64,000 nt of DNA. It comes from Inquilinus limosus_F. GTDB taxonomy: Bacteria > Pseudomonadota > Alphaproteobacteria > DSM-16000 > Inquilinaceae. Each line of letters opens with the position of its first letter. Position 1 is the stretch's first letter. Location of the stretch: NCBI RefSeq assembly GCF_051487185.1, contig NZ_JAHVDK010000032.1, forward strand, positions 1-64,000. The letters are read 5' to 3'. The position numbers and the translations under genes were made by a program. Shown piece after piece: positions 16,314 to 24,541 of this stretch. The notes beneath the pieces were generated by a model that worked only from the letters and a program-made list of their open reading frames with translations, was not told the DNA's origin and made no database searches.

Positions 16314-17576
16314 ATGACCATCACCATATCCCGCGTCCTGATGACGGGCGCGGCGCTCGCCATCCTGGCCGGCACCGCGCAGGCCGCGGACGTGACGCTG
16401 ACGATCGAGAGCTGGCGCAACGATGATCTCAAGATCTGGCAGGACAAGATCATCCCGGCCTTCGAGTCGACGCATCCCGGCATCAAGCTGAACTTCGCGC
16501 CTTCGGCGCCGACCGAGTACAACGCCGCACTGAACGCCAAGATGGAGGGCGGGGTCGCCGGCGACATCGTCGCCTGCCGCGCCTTCGATGCCTCGCTGGC
16601 GCTGTTCCAGAAGGGCCATCTCGCGGCAGTGAACGACGTCAAGGGAATCGAGAACTTCACCGACGCGGCGAAGACGGCCTGGAGCACCGATGACGGTAAG
16701 TCGACCTACTGCGTGCCGGTCGGGTCGGTGATCGCCGGCTTCATCTACAACAAGCAGATCTTCGACGAGCTCGGCCTGACCCCACCGAAGACCAGGGCCG
16801 AGTTCTTCGCCCTGCTCGACAAGATCAAGGCCAAGGGCGAGGTCGCACCGCTCGACATCGGCACCGCCGACCAGTGGGAGGCGGCGACGATGGGCTTCCA
16901 GAACATCGGCCCGAACCACTGGAAGGGCGATCCCGGCCGCAAGGCGCTGATCGCTGGCACCGCCAAGTTCACCGACGCGCCCTATGTCGCGGCCTGGGCC
17001 GAGCTGGCGCAGTGGAAGCCGTATCTGCCGGACGGCTACGAGGCGCAGTCCTACCCCGACAGCCAGAACCTGTTCACCCTCGGCCGGGCCGCGATCTACC
17101 CGGCCGGGTCCTGGGAGATCCCGCTGTTCGAGGCACAGGCCGACTTCCCGATGGGCGCGTTCCCGCCGCCGGTGGAGAAGGAGGGCGACGGCTGCTTCAT
17201 CTCCAACCACACCGATATCGGCTTCGGCATGAACGCGAAGACGAAGCATCCGGAGGCGGCGCGCGCCTTCCTGGAATGGGTGGCCTCGGCGGAGTTCGCG
17301 ACGCTCTACACCAACGCCCTGCCGGGCTTCTTCACCCTGTCGACCCACAAGGTCGAGCTGAAGGACGCGCTGGCGGCGGAGTTCCAGGGCTGGAAGGACA
17401 AGTGCGGCGGCAACATCCGCCTGGCGCACCAGATCCTGTCGCGCGGCAAGCCGAATGTCGACCAGGCGATCTGGAACGTCTCGGCCCAGGTGCTGAACGG
17501 CAGCATGACCGCCGAGCAGGCCGCCGCCAAGGTGCAGGAGACACTCGACGCCTGGTACAAGCCGCCCGGGAAGTGA
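16314..17576 (+). CDS. carbohydrate-type ABC transporter substrate-binding protein (family 1), orphan
   Basis: A 420-residue periplasmic protein with a signal peptide (1-24, GTAQA-A). The mature start VTLTIESWRNDDLKIWQ, the hinge GFIYNKQIFDELGLTPPKT and the late motif GSWEIPLFEAQADFPMG match sugar-binding family 1 proteins. Acidic and aromatic residues around EGDGCFISNHTDIGFGMN could line the sugar site. No permease or ATPase gene accompanies it; it is followed at once by a strong hairpin and then a convergent gene, so its channel must be encoded elsewhere. The start was chosen by its signal peptide. Confidence 0.9.
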   Translation: MTITISRVLMTGAALAILAGTAQAADVTLTIESWRNDDLKIWQDKIIPAFESTHPGIKLNFAPSAPTEYNAALNAKMEGGVAGDIVACRAFDASLALFQKGHLAAVNDVKGIENFTDAAKTAWSTDDGKSTYCVPVGSVIAGFIYNKQIFDELGLTPPKTRAEFFALLDKIKAKGEVAPLDIGTADQWEAATMGFQNIGPNHWKGDPGRKALIAGTAKFTDAPYVAAWAELAQWKPYLPDGYEAQSYPDSQNLFTLGRAAIYPAGSWEIPLFEAQADFPMGAFPPPVEKEGDGCFISNHTDIGFGMNAKTKHPEAARAFLEWVASAEFATLYTNALPGFFTLSTHKVELKDALAAEFQGWKDKCGGNIRLAHQILSRGKPNVDQAIWNVSAQVLNGSMTAEQAAAKVQETLDAWYKPPGK

Positions 17577-17583
17577 GGAAGGG

Positions 17584-17620
17584 GACAGCTCGGGCTCGTC
17601 GCGGGCGAGCCCGAGCTGTC
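17584..17620. terminator. perfect 15-bp hairpin after the sugar-binding protein
   Basis: The arms GACAGCTCGGGCTCG and CGAGCCCGAGCTGTC flank a seven-base loop, eight bases after the stop. There is no T tract on either side, so it may need Rho or act as an mRNA 3' stabiliser. It serves the orphan binding protein and possibly the convergent dinB remnant. Confidence 0.6.
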
Positions 17621-17645
17621 GTCATTGGGCGCTTCGAGAAGGCGC

Positions 17646-18166
17646 CTATGTCGCCACGGCTGCTGCGTCGGCCCGGTGTAGATAGCTGGTGAAGGTGTCG
17701 CGGAACACGTTCTCTCGCCGCAGCGCGATCGGCATCTGCGACAGGATCTGGCCCACCTGGCCGCGGTGATAGCCGCCATGGGCGATCACATGAGCCAGCA
17801 TCTCCTCGCGGGACATCCGTCCGGGCGCGCCGTCGGTGAAGGTGAACGCGATCACCTCGCCCAGCTCGTCCGGGCTCAGCCGCGCGACATAGTCGAGATA
17901 CCAGCGGTCCATTTCCCTGACGGAAGCGGACAGCTCTTCCAGCGCCGGAGCGTCGTCGGTTTCGTTCGCCGTGTATCCGTGTTCAATCTTCTGCAGATTG
18001 GCGGCAAAGATCCGGTCGACATGTAGGCGTGATTGAGGATGAGAATGGCCGAGTGCCGTTCTGCCTGGAGGGCTCCTCCGTCCATGGCGGCCATGGCTGC
18101 GAGAAGCCGGTCATTCGCCCAGGCCTTGTATTGGAACAATGACGTCAGAAGCGATTGCGTCGTCAT
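17646..18166 (-). pseudogene. DinB-family protein, interrupted by a frameshift
   Basis: The N-terminal part (MTTQSLLTSLFQYKAWANDRL ... ILNHAYM) and the C-terminal part (DRIFAANLQKIEHGYTAN ... MDRWYLDYVARLSPDELGE ... HVIAHGGYHRGQVGQIL) belong to one DinB/YfiT-type protein of about 173 residues but lie in different frames. The break is near 18018-18024, where ATGTCGACCGG should read ATG-GTC-GAC (Met-Val-Asp), so one base appears missing. The three histidine metal ligands of the fold (NHAY, AHGGYHRG) are all still encoded. DinB-fold proteins are metal-dependent thiol transferases or hydrolases acting with small thiols. It is either a real inactivation or a sequencing error. Confidence 0.8.
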
Positions 18167-18301
18167 CGAGCGCTTTCCGTGACTTGCGTGGAAGATCTGC
18201 AGCCATGCCGACCCGGTCGGACGCCACCCGACGACAGTCTCGCGCCGATCTTGCCGCGGGTCAAAGCGGGAGCGGCAAGGCGGACCCAGGTGAACTCACT
18301 C

Positions 18302-18326
18302 GGGATTGGCATTATCTGCCAATCCC
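18302..18326. promoter_or_regulatory. perfect inverted repeat upstream of the toxin-antitoxin pair
   Basis: GGGATTGGCA (18302-18311) and TGCCAATCCC (18317-18326) are perfect 10-base arms around TTATC, 39 bases before the antitoxin ATG. Size, symmetry and place fit the operator through which the RHH antitoxin represses its own operon. Confidence 0.6.
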
Positions 18327-18365
18327 CCTATCTTACTCACAGAACCCGCTTGGAAGAGCCCTGCG

Positions 18366-18653
18366 ATGCCGACCCGCAACGTCGTCGTGACCGATCATCA
18401 GGCCGAGTTGATCGAAGCGCTGGTCAAATCCGGCCGCTACCAGAATGCCAGCGAGGTCCTGCGCGAGGGGCTCCGTCTGGTCGAGCAGCGGGAGCGCGAA
18501 GATGCCGCCAAGCTCGAGCGGCTGCGGGCCGCGGTCGATCTCGGAATCGAGGCTGAAGAGCGCGGAGACGTTACCACGTTCGATTCGGTGGCAGATCTGA
18601 GGCGCCATCTGAACGCCCTGGCCGACAAGGCGATATCCGACGCGAAGCGTTGA
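18366..18653 (+). CDS. parD: ParD-family antitoxin
   Basis: A 95-residue protein with the ParD/RHH fold: strand TRNVVVTDHQAELIEALVKSG, the signature YQNASEVLREGLRLVEQRE, then a charged helix that wraps the toxin (AAKLERLRAAVDLGIEAEERG). It neutralises the ParE-type toxin encoded six bases downstream and should repress the pair through its N-terminal strand dimer. The palindrome upstream is the likely operator. Six bases between the two genes and a shared frame order antitoxin-then-toxin are typical of type II modules. Confidence 0.9.
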   Translation: MPTRNVVVTDHQAELIEALVKSGRYQNASEVLREGLRLVEQREREDAAKLERLRAAVDLGIEAEERGDVTTFDSVADLRRHLNALADKAISDAKR

Positions 18654-18659
18654 TCCGGA

Positions 18660-19010
18660 GTGGGACGCCGCCGCTGGCAAGTCCGGCTGACTGTCGAAGC
18701 GGAGCGGGACCTCGTCTCTATCCTTGATTGGACCACGCGGACTTTCGGCGCGCCACAGGCCAGCCGGTACAAGGGAACAATCGTCCGGGCGATTGCCGCG
18801 TTGGTGGAGGGGCCGGTCGTGCCGGGCAGCAAGGCACGCGACGATGTCCGGCCGACTATCCGCATACTGCATGTCGCAAGGTACGGCCAGGCTGGGCGCC
18901 ACGTCCTGGTCTATCGCCAGGCCGGTGACACCCTCATCACGGTGTTGCGCGTCCTGCATGATGCGATGGATCTGAAGCGACACCTCCCCACGGATGACGA
19001 GGGCGAATGA
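18660..19010 (+). CDS. parE: ParE/RelE-superfamily toxin
   Basis: A 116-residue protein with the ParE fold. It begins VRLTVEAERDLVSILDWTTRTFG (helices 1-2 in the family), has the middle GPVVPGSKARDDVRPTIRILHV and ends with the strand hairpin HVLVYRQAGDTLITVLRVLHDAMD, the usual RelE/ParE signature. ParE toxins inhibit DNA gyrase; whether this one does is inferred from the ParD partner. The start is GTG (CGGAGTG), leaving little room for a ribosome site, so translation is probably coupled to the antitoxin. It is a little longer than standard ParE (about 100 residues). Confidence 0.87.
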   Translation: MGRRRWQVRLTVEAERDLVSILDWTTRTFGAPQASRYKGTIVRAIAALVEGPVVPGSKARDDVRPTIRILHVARYGQAGRHVLVYRQAGDTLITVLRVLHDAMDLKRHLPTDDEGE

Positions 19011-19020
19011 ACCTGGCCGC

Positions 19021-19782
19021 TCACGCCACCCGCGCCAGCAGCAGCAGGCGGCGGAAGGGGAACAGGGTGTTGCCGTCCGGCTGCGGCGGATAGGCCTGGG
19101 CCAGCCGGGCGGCGTAGGTGGCGATGAAGGCGTCGAGCTCCGGCCCCGACAGCGCCGCCATCACGGGCAGCAGGGCGGTGCCGCGCACCCAGTGCAGCAC
19201 CGGGTTGTCGCCCTTCAGCACATGCAGGTACTCGGTCTCCCAGATGTCCAGCGCGGCGGTGCGTGGCGCCAGAAGGTCGTAATAGACGGCCGGGGTGCCG
19301 ACCGGCGGCCGGCGCAGCGGGATCCGCCCGGCCCAGGGCGGTTCCGACGCCAGCGCCCGCATCAGCACATGGCTCGGCGCGTCGAAGTTGCGCGGCATCT
19401 GCACCGCCAGCACGCCGCCGGGGGCGAGGCAGGAGAGCAGGCGCGGGAACAGCGCCTCGTGCCCCTCCACCCATTGCAGCGCGGCGTTGGAGAAGATCAG
19501 GTCCACCGGCTCCGCCGGCGTCCAGTCGGCGATGTCGCCCTCGACCCAGTCCAGATCCGGATGGGTCGCCCGCGCCTCGCGCAGCGCGTTGCGGTCGCGG
19601 TCGAGCCCGGTGACCGTGGCGCGGGGCCAGCGCTCGGCCAGCTGCGCCGCCAGCGCGCCGTTGCCGCAGCCGAGATCGACGATCCGCTTCGCCTCGATAT
19701 CCGGCAGGCGGGTGATGAGGTCGAGCCCGGGCTGCAGCCGCGGCCCGGCGAATTTCAGGGTGTGGGTCGGATTCCATGCCAT
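19021..19782 (-). CDS. tam: trans-aconitate 2-methyltransferase
   Basis: A 253-residue SAM-dependent methyltransferase with motif I IVDLGCGNGALAAQLAERW, motif II VTGLDRDRNALREAR and motif IV VDLIFSNAALQWVEGHEAL. Length and the tail (PPQPDGNTLFPFRRLLLLARVA) match Tam of enterics, which methylates trans-aconitate, an inhibitor formed spontaneously from cis-aconitate, and so protects the citric acid cycle. Its stop is ten bases from that of the ParE toxin on the opposite strand. No related metabolic genes are close. Confidence 0.85.
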   Translation of the reverse strand: MAWNPTHTLKFAGPRLQPGLDLITRLPDIEAKRIVDLGCGNGALAAQLAERWPRATVTGLDRDRNALREARATHPDLDWVEGDIADWTPAEPVDLIFSNAALQWVEGHEALFPRLLSCLAPGGVLAVQMPRNFDAPSHVLMRALASEPPWAGRIPLRRPPVGTPAVYYDLLAPRTAALDIWETEYLHVLKGDNPVLHWVRGTALLPVMAALSGPELDAFIATYAARLAQAYPPQPDGNTLFPFRRLLLLARVA

Positions 19783-19848
19783 AATGAAAGAAGTCTACCG
19801 GAAGATCTGCGTCGGGAGCATCCCCGCACCGATCCGCGGGCGGATCGA

Positions 19849-19877
19849 TTGACTCGGACGCCGCGCGTGCCTATAAC
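19849..19877 (+). promoter_or_regulatory. predicted housekeeping promoter of rpmH operon
   Basis: TTGACT (19849-19854) and TATAAC (19872-19877) with 17-base spacing lie 54 bases upstream of rpmH. This is the best sigma-70-type promoter in the window and fits the high expression of ribosomal protein L34. Confidence 0.75.
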
Positions 19878-19930
19878 CCGCGACCGTTTTGCGTCCGGAA
19901 GGGCGCAGTGAGCCATCCGGAGTTCCGACC

Positions 19931-20065
19931 GTGAAGAGAACCTATCAGCCGAGCAAGCTGGTGCGTAAGCGCCGCCACGGCTTCCGCGCCCGCATGGCGA
20001 CCGTCGGCGGCCGCCGCGTGCTGTCCAATCGTCGCGCCAAGGGCCGGAAGCGCCTCTCCGCTTAA
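19931..20065 (+). CDS. rpmH: 50S ribosomal protein L34
   Basis: A 44-residue, very basic protein with start VKRTYQPSKLVRKRRHGF, then RARMATVGGRRVLSNRRAKG and end RKRLSA. This is the full-length conserved L34. The start is GTG. It is the first gene of the conserved rpmH-rnpA-yidD-yidC-engB run, with a strong promoter in front and a long hairpin behind it that may let L34 be made in excess over the genes that follow. Confidence 0.97.
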   Translation: MKRTYQPSKLVRKRRHGFRARMATVGGRRVLSNRRAKGRKRLSA

Positions 20066-20073
20066 TCCGGCCC

Positions 20074-20106
20074 GCAGATTTGCCTTGGGTCCCAAGGCAA
20101 ATCTGC
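20074..20106 (+). promoter_or_regulatory. 33-base perfect hairpin between rpmH and rnpA
   Basis: The arms GCAGATTTGCCTTGG and CCAAGGCAAATCTGC (15 perfect pairs) surround a three-base loop, eight bases after the rpmH stop and 33 bases before rnpA. No T tract follows, so it is more likely a partial terminator, RNA-processing site or 3' stabiliser than a full stop. Confidence 0.7.
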
Positions 20107-20138
20107 CGATTTCAAGCGTTGGGGGCCGGGGTGACCGG

Positions 20139-20558
20139 ATGCGCGTCCGCCTTGACGATCCTGGCCTGAACCGCCTCGGCCGGCTGAAGAAGCGGGCCGA
20201 GTTCCTGGCTGTGGCCGCGAGCCGCCGGAAATGGGCGGCGCCCGGCGTGATCGTCCAGGCGCGCCGCTGGGACGAAGGCGGATCGGAGGCCACGGCCGGC
20301 TGCGACCTCCGCGTCGGCTACACCGCCAGCCGCAAGGTCGGGAATTCGGTCGCCCGCAACCGGGCGCGCCGCCGTCTGCGCGCCGCCGCCGCCGAGGTCC
20401 TGGGCCGCCGGGCGGCGCCCGGCCAGGACCTGGTGCTGATCGCCCGCGGCGAGACCATCCGGCGGCCCTTCGCCGACCTCGTGGCCGATCTCGACCGCGC
20501 GCTGGAGAAGCTCAGCGCCGCGCGCCCGAAGGCGGAGACGCAGGAGGGCAGGGCATGA
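20139..20558 (+). CDS. rnpA: ribonuclease P protein component
   Basis: A 139-residue basic protein with the RnpA signature: GRLKKRAEFLAVAAS near the start, central VGYTASRKVGNSVARNRARRRLRAA (the RNR motif) and LIARGETIRRPFADLVADL. It binds the catalytic RNase P RNA and helps remove 5' leaders from pre-tRNA. It overlaps yidD by four bases (ATGA). The RNase P RNA gene is not in this window. I chose ATG at MRVRLDD; a TTG upstream falls inside the hairpin. Confidence 0.95.
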   Translation: MRVRLDDPGLNRLGRLKKRAEFLAVAASRRKWAAPGVIVQARRWDEGGSEATAGCDLRVGYTASRKVGNSVARNRARRRLRAAAAEVLGRRAAPGQDLVLIARGETIRRPFADLVADLDRALEKLSAARPKAETQEGRA

Positions 20559-20845
20559 GCCCGCTGGCCCATCTGCTGCGCGCGCTCGTGATCGTCTACC
20601 GCTACAGCCTGTCGGCGCTGATCGGGCGGCAATGCCGGTTCGAGCCCACTTGCTCCGCCTATGCGATCGAGGCTATTGAGCGGCACGGTGCGATCGCCGG
20701 GGGCTGGCTGGCCCTGCGGCGCATCGCGCGTTGCCACCCCTGGGGTGGGTCGGGGTATGACCCCGTGCCCGACACCCTGACCAAGACGGCCGGTGGACGG
20801 GGCCATGACGCCTGCTGCGGCGCGGCCCGGCCCACCGACAACTGA
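20555..20845 (+). CDS. yidD: membrane protein insertion efficiency factor YidD
   Basis: A 96-residue peripheral membrane protein with the amphipathic N-terminus LAHLLRALVIVYRYSLSALI and the signature CRFEPTCSAYAIEAIERHG followed by LALRRIARCHPWGGSGYDPVP. It helps YidC insert inner-membrane proteins. Its start overlaps the rnpA stop, so translation is coupled, and yidC follows 63 bases later, as in most bacteria. Confidence 0.95.
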   Translation: MSPLAHLLRALVIVYRYSLSALIGRQCRFEPTCSAYAIEAIERHGAIAGGWLALRRIARCHPWGGSGYDPVPDTLTKTAGGRGHDACCGAARPTDN

Positions 20846-20908
20846 CCGTATTCGACTGACCGGCCGGCCAGATTAGAGGGCAAGGGCCGGGACCGGAGCC
20901 CTGATGCG

Positions 20909-22717
20909 ATGACCGACCAGAAGAACCTGATCCTGGCGATCGCCCTTTCGCTGGCCATCCTTCTCGGCTTCCAGTTCCTGTTCCCGACCCCGACGCCGAC
21001 CACGGCGCCGCAGCAGCAGGCGACCACCACCTCGACCGCGTCGCCCCAGGCGCCGACCTCGGTCGGCGCCGCGGCGCAGGCGCCGATGGACCGGGCCCAG
21101 GCGCTGGCCCAGACCCAGCGCGTCAGGATCGACGCGCCGCGCCTGCACGGCTCGATCAACCTGACCGGCGGCCGGATCGACGACGTCACTCTGCGCGACT
21201 ACCGCGAGACCACCGACCCGAACAGCCCGGAGATCGTGCTGCTGACGCCGCTGGGCGGCCCGTCTCCCTATTACACGGATTACGGCTGGGCGCCGGTCGA
21301 CCCGTCGGTGCCCGTGCCGGGCGCCAATACGGTCTGGACCGCCGACCGCCAGGCCCTGACCCCGGACGCGCCGGTGGTGCTGCGCTGGGACAACGGCCAG
21401 GGGCTGGTGTTCGAGCGCACCATCTCGATCGACGCCAACTACATGTTCACGGTGGTCCAGCGGGTCGTGAACAACACCGATAAACCGGTGCAGCTGGCCC
21501 CCTATGGCCGGGTGCTGCGCTTCGGCACGCCGGTGACCCAGGGCTACTTCGTGCTGCATGAGGGCCCCTACGGCGTGTTCAACGGCACGCTGGAGGAGAA
21601 GACCTACCAGGACATCCAGGACGACAAGGCGGTCCGCAACACCACCACCGGCGGCTGGCTCGGCTTCACCGACAAGTATTGGCTGGTGGCGCTGGTGCCG
21701 GACCAGTCGGTCAAGGTCGACACCCAATTCCTGCACCAGTCGGACGGCGAGGGCCGCTATCTCGCCACCTACCAGGCCGATGCCGTGACGGTGGCGCCGG
21801 GGCAGACCGTGGAATCGACCGGCCGCGTCTTCGCCGGCGCCAAGGAGGTCGACCTGATCGGCAGCTATGCCGAGACGCTCAACATCACCAAGTTCGACTT
21901 CGCCATCGATTTCGGCTGGTTCTGGTTCCTGACCAAGCCGTTCTTCAAGATCCTGGCCTGGATCCACGGCATCGTCGGCAATTTCGGCGTCGCGATCCTG
22001 ATCTTCACCCTGGCGCTGAAGCTCCTCTTCTACCCGCTGGCGGACAAGTCCTACCGCTCGATGGCGAAGATGAAGGCGCTGCAGCCGGAGATGATGAAGC
22101 TGCGCGACCGCTATGCCGACGATCGGGTGAAGCAGCAGCAGGAGCTGATGGCGCTGTACAAGCGCGAGAAGGTCAACCCGGCCGCGGGCTGCCTGCCGAT
22201 CCTGATCCAGATCCCGGTGTTCTTCGCTCTCTACAAGGTGCTGCTGGTCACCATCGAGATGCGGCATGCGCCGTTCTTCGGCTGGGTCCACGACCTGTCG
22301 GCGCCCGACCCGACCTCGCTGTTCAACCTGTTCGGCCTGATCCCCTGGGCGCCGCCGGCGATGCTGATGATCGGCGCCTGGCCGCTGATCATGGGCGTGA
22401 CGATGTATCTGCAGCAGAAGCTGAACCCGGCGCCGGCCGACCCGGTGCAGGCCAGGGTGTTCATGCTGCTGCCGGTCGTCTTCACCTTCATGCTGGCGCA
22501 TTTCCCGGTCGGCCTGGTGATCTACTGGGCCTGGAACAACACGCTGACGATCCTCCAGCAGTGGTCGATCATGAAGCGCATGCATGTGAAGATCTCGGGC
22601 GGGTTGGAGGAAGGCGCCGAGCCGCCGGCGCCGCCGCCCTCGGTCGCCCGGAAGAAGGGCGGCGAGGGCGCGGCGAAGCCCGCCGCCACCCGCAAGCCGG
22701 CGGGCCGCAAGGGGTGA
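20909..22717 (+). CDS. yidC: membrane protein insertase YidC
   Basis: A 602-residue inner-membrane protein. It has an N-terminal membrane anchor (LILAIALSLAILLGFQFLF), a large periplasmic beta domain (about 60-350) as in Gram-negative YidC, and a conserved insertase core of five helices from about 355 (for example FGVAILIFTLALKLLFYPLA with the hydrophilic-groove region, then AAGCLPILIQIPVFFALYKV and APPAMLMIGAWPLIMGVTMYLQ). The C-terminal tail is basic and Pro/Ala-rich (RKKGGEGAAKPAATRKPAGRKG), where ribosomes may dock. It inserts membrane proteins alone or with SecYEG. The stop overlaps the engB start (GTGA). Confidence 0.97.
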   Translation: MTDQKNLILAIALSLAILLGFQFLFPTPTPTTAPQQQATTTSTASPQAPTSVGAAAQAPMDRAQALAQTQRVRIDAPRLHGSINLTGGRIDDVTLRDYRETTDPNSPEIVLLTPLGGPSPYYTDYGWAPVDPSVPVPGANTVWTADRQALTPDAPVVLRWDNGQGLVFERTISIDANYMFTVVQRVVNNTDKPVQLAPYGRVLRFGTPVTQGYFVLHEGPYGVFNGTLEEKTYQDIQDDKAVRNTTTGGWLGFTDKYWLVALVPDQSVKVDTQFLHQSDGEGRYLATYQADAVTVAPGQTVESTGRVFAGAKEVDLIGSYAETLNITKFDFAIDFGWFWFLTKPFFKILAWIHGIVGNFGVAILIFTLALKLLFYPLADKSYRSMAKMKALQPEMMKLRDRYADDRVKQQQELMALYKREKVNPAAGCLPILIQIPVFFALYKVLLVTIEMRHAPFFGWVHDLSAPDPTSLFNLFGLIPWAPPAMLMIGAWPLIMGVTMYLQQKLNPAPADPVQARVFMLLPVVFTFMLAHFPVGLVIYWAWNNTLTILQQWSIMKRMHVKISGGLEEGAEPPAPPPSVARKKGGEGAAKPAATRKPAGRKG

Positions 22718-23376
22718 CGGAACCGCAGGCGGCCGAAGGCGAGGCGTTCGGGCCCGAGGCGATCGAGGCGGGGCGGCTGCTCTTCGCCCAGGAATGCCGC
22801 TTCACCTGGGGGTCGGCCTCGCTGTCCGACCTGCCGCCCGCGGGCCTGCCGGAGATCGCCTTCGCCGGCCGCTCCAATGTCGGCAAGTCCAGCCTGGTCA
22901 ACGCCCTGACCGGGCGGAAGACCCTGGCCCGCACCAGCCACACCCCGGGCCGCACCCAGCAGCTCAACTTCTTCGACCTGGGCGGCCGGCTGGCGCTGGT
23001 CGACCTGCCGGGCTACGGCTACGCCAAGGTCTCGAAGTCGCTGGTCCAGGGCTGGACCGACACGCTGAAGGGCTATCTGCGCGGCCGGCCGACGCTGCGC
23101 CGGGCCCTGGTGCTGATCGACGGCCGGCACGGCATCAAGGACTCCGACGAGGAGATCCTGAAGCTGCTCGACGAAACCGCCGTAGCCACCCAGGTGGTGC
23201 TGACCAAGATGGACAAGGTCGGCAAGGGCGAGCGGCAGCGCCGGATCCCGGAAGTCGAGGCGGCGCTGAAGCGCCACCCGGCGGCCTTCCCGCGGGTGCT
23301 ACTGACCAGCAGCGACAGCGGCGAGGGCATCCCCGAGTTGCGCGCCTTCCTGGCGGAGATCGCGAAGAACGGATAG
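22714..23376 (+). CDS. engB: ribosome biogenesis GTPase YihA/YsxC (EngB)
   Basis: A 220-residue TrmE-Era-type GTPase. G1 is GRSNVGKSSLVNALTG, G2 is RTSHTPGRTQQLNFFD, G3 is LVDLPGYGYAKV and G4 is LTKMDKVGKGE, all intact. EngB acts in late 50S subunit assembly and is essential in many bacteria. The GTG start overlaps the yidC stop by four bases (GTGA), so its translation is coupled. A dispersed palindromic repeat follows the stop and may act as the 3' end of the operon transcript. Confidence 0.95.
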   Translation: MTEPQAAEGEAFGPEAIEAGRLLFAQECRFTWGSASLSDLPPAGLPEIAFAGRSNVGKSSLVNALTGRKTLARTSHTPGRTQQLNFFDLGGRLALVDLPGYGYAKVSKSLVQGWTDTLKGYLRGRPTLRRALVLIDGRHGIKDSDEEILKLLDETAVATQVVLTKMDKVGKGERQRRIPEVEAALKRHPAAFPRVLLTSSDSGEGIPELRAFLAEIAKNG

Positions 23377-23401
23377 AGGCGCCTTCTCCGAGCTTCCAGT
23401 A

Positions 23402-23489
23402 CCGTCATTGCGAGCGCAGCGAAGCAATCCAGGGGCCGCTCGTACCGGCCCTGGATTGCCTCGTCGGCTTCGCCTCCTCGCAATGACGG
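23402..23489. repeat. dispersed palindromic repeat element (copy B)
   Basis: The ends CCGTCATTGCGAG and CTCGCAATGACGG are perfect inverted repeats; inside lie GCAATCCAG/CTGGATTGC arms and the shared string TCGTCGGCTTCGCCTCCTCG. It sits between engB and argB. It belongs to the same family and orientation as the copy at 29.9 kb; the copy at 59.4 kb is inverted. Confidence 0.85.
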
Positions 23490-23626
23490 TTGGGGACGGG
23501 CGGTCCGGAAGGTCCCGCAACCGGGAGAGGCGACGCGCCGATGGGGAACTTCTCTCTGCGGTTGATCGCGGGCGCATGGTGGGGCATGAGAGGGGCGCCG
23601 GCCCACCGCTCGCAGGATCGAGCCCG

Positions 23627-24541
23627 ATGACCAAGCCCTTCGCCGCCCCGCCCAACCTGCCCGCCGCCTCGCTCGACAAGGCCCAGACCCTGGTCGAGGC
23701 GCTGCCCTTCATGCGCCGCTACGCTGGCGCCACCTTCGTGGTGAAATACGGCGGCAACGCCATGGGCGACGAGTCCCTGACCGAAAGCTTCGCCCGCGAC
23801 GTCGTGCTGCTGAAGCAGGTCGGCATCAACCCAGTGGTGGTGCATGGCGGCGGTCCGCAGATCGGCGCGATGCTGGAGCGGCTGCAGATCAAGTCGGAAT
23901 TCGTCGACGGGCTGCGCGTCACCGACCGCAACACCGTCGACGTGGTCGAGATGGTGCTGTCCGGCAACATCAACAAGCAGATCGTCTCGGCCATCCAGGC
24001 GGTCGGCGGCAAGGCGGTCGGCGTCTCCGGCAAGGACGGGGCGCTGATCTCGGCCCGCAAGCTGCAGCGTACCAAGCGCGACCCCGACAGCAATATCGAG
24101 CGCATCCTCGACCTCGGCTTCGTCGGCGAGCCGGCGGCGGTGAACCCGGAGATCCTGGAGGCGTTCGAGGACAGCGACTTCATCCCGGTGATCGCGCCGA
24201 TCGGCGTCGGCCCGCGCGGCGAGAGCTACAACATCAACGCCGACACCGCGGCCGGCGCCGTCGCCGCGGCGCTCAACGCCACCCGCTTCTTCCTGCTGAC
24301 CGACGTCGCCGGCGTGCTGGACAAGGAGAAGACGCTGATCCAGGAGCTGCCGCTGGCCCGGGCGCGCGAGCTGATGACCGACGGCACCATCTCCGGCGGC
24401 ATGATCCCGAAGCTCGAGACCTGCATCTCGGCGGTCGAGCAGGGGGTCGAGGGCGCGGTGATCATGGACGGCCGCGTGCCGCATGCGGTGCTGCTCGAGG
24501 TCTTCACCGAGGGCGGCGTCGGCACCCTGATCCGGGCGTGA
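23627..24541 (+). CDS. argB: acetylglutamate kinase
   Basis: A 304-residue amino acid kinase, the second step of arginine synthesis (N-acetylglutamate plus ATP). Signature loops are FVVKYGGNAMGD (phosphate binding), NPVVVHGGGPQIGAML and the later YNINADTAAGAVAAALNA and ISGGMIPKLETCISAVEQG. The N-terminal helix before the kinase fold (LDKAQTLVEALPFMRRYAG) is the kind that mediates hexamer formation and arginine feedback inhibition, so the enzyme is probably regulated by arginine. I chose the ATG at MTKPFAAPP; upstream is a repeat-derived open frame. The stop abuts the next, convergent gene with no spacer. Confidence 0.95.
   Translation: MTKPFAAPPNLPAASLDKAQTLVEALPFMRRYAGATFVVKYGGNAMGDESLTESFARDVVLLKQVGINPVVVHGGGPQIGAMLERLQIKSEFVDGLRVTDRNTVDVVEMVLSGNINKQIVSAIQAVGGKAVGVSGKDGALISARKLQRTKRDPDSNIERILDLGFVGEPAAVNPEILEAFEDSDFIPVIAPIGVGPRGESYNINADTAAGAVAAALNATRFFLLTDVAGVLDKEKTLIQELPLARARELMTDGTISGGMIPKLETCISAVEQGVEGAVIMDGRVPHAVLLEVFTEGGVGTLIRA

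Noticed and set aside
18167..18365. CRISPR-like or transposon end near the ParDE module
   Set aside because: Only one inverted repeat is present; there are no regular spacers and no target duplications.
20085..20138. Earlier TTG start for rnpA
   Set aside because: It lies inside the long hairpin and adds residues not typical of RnpA; the ATG gives the standard protein.
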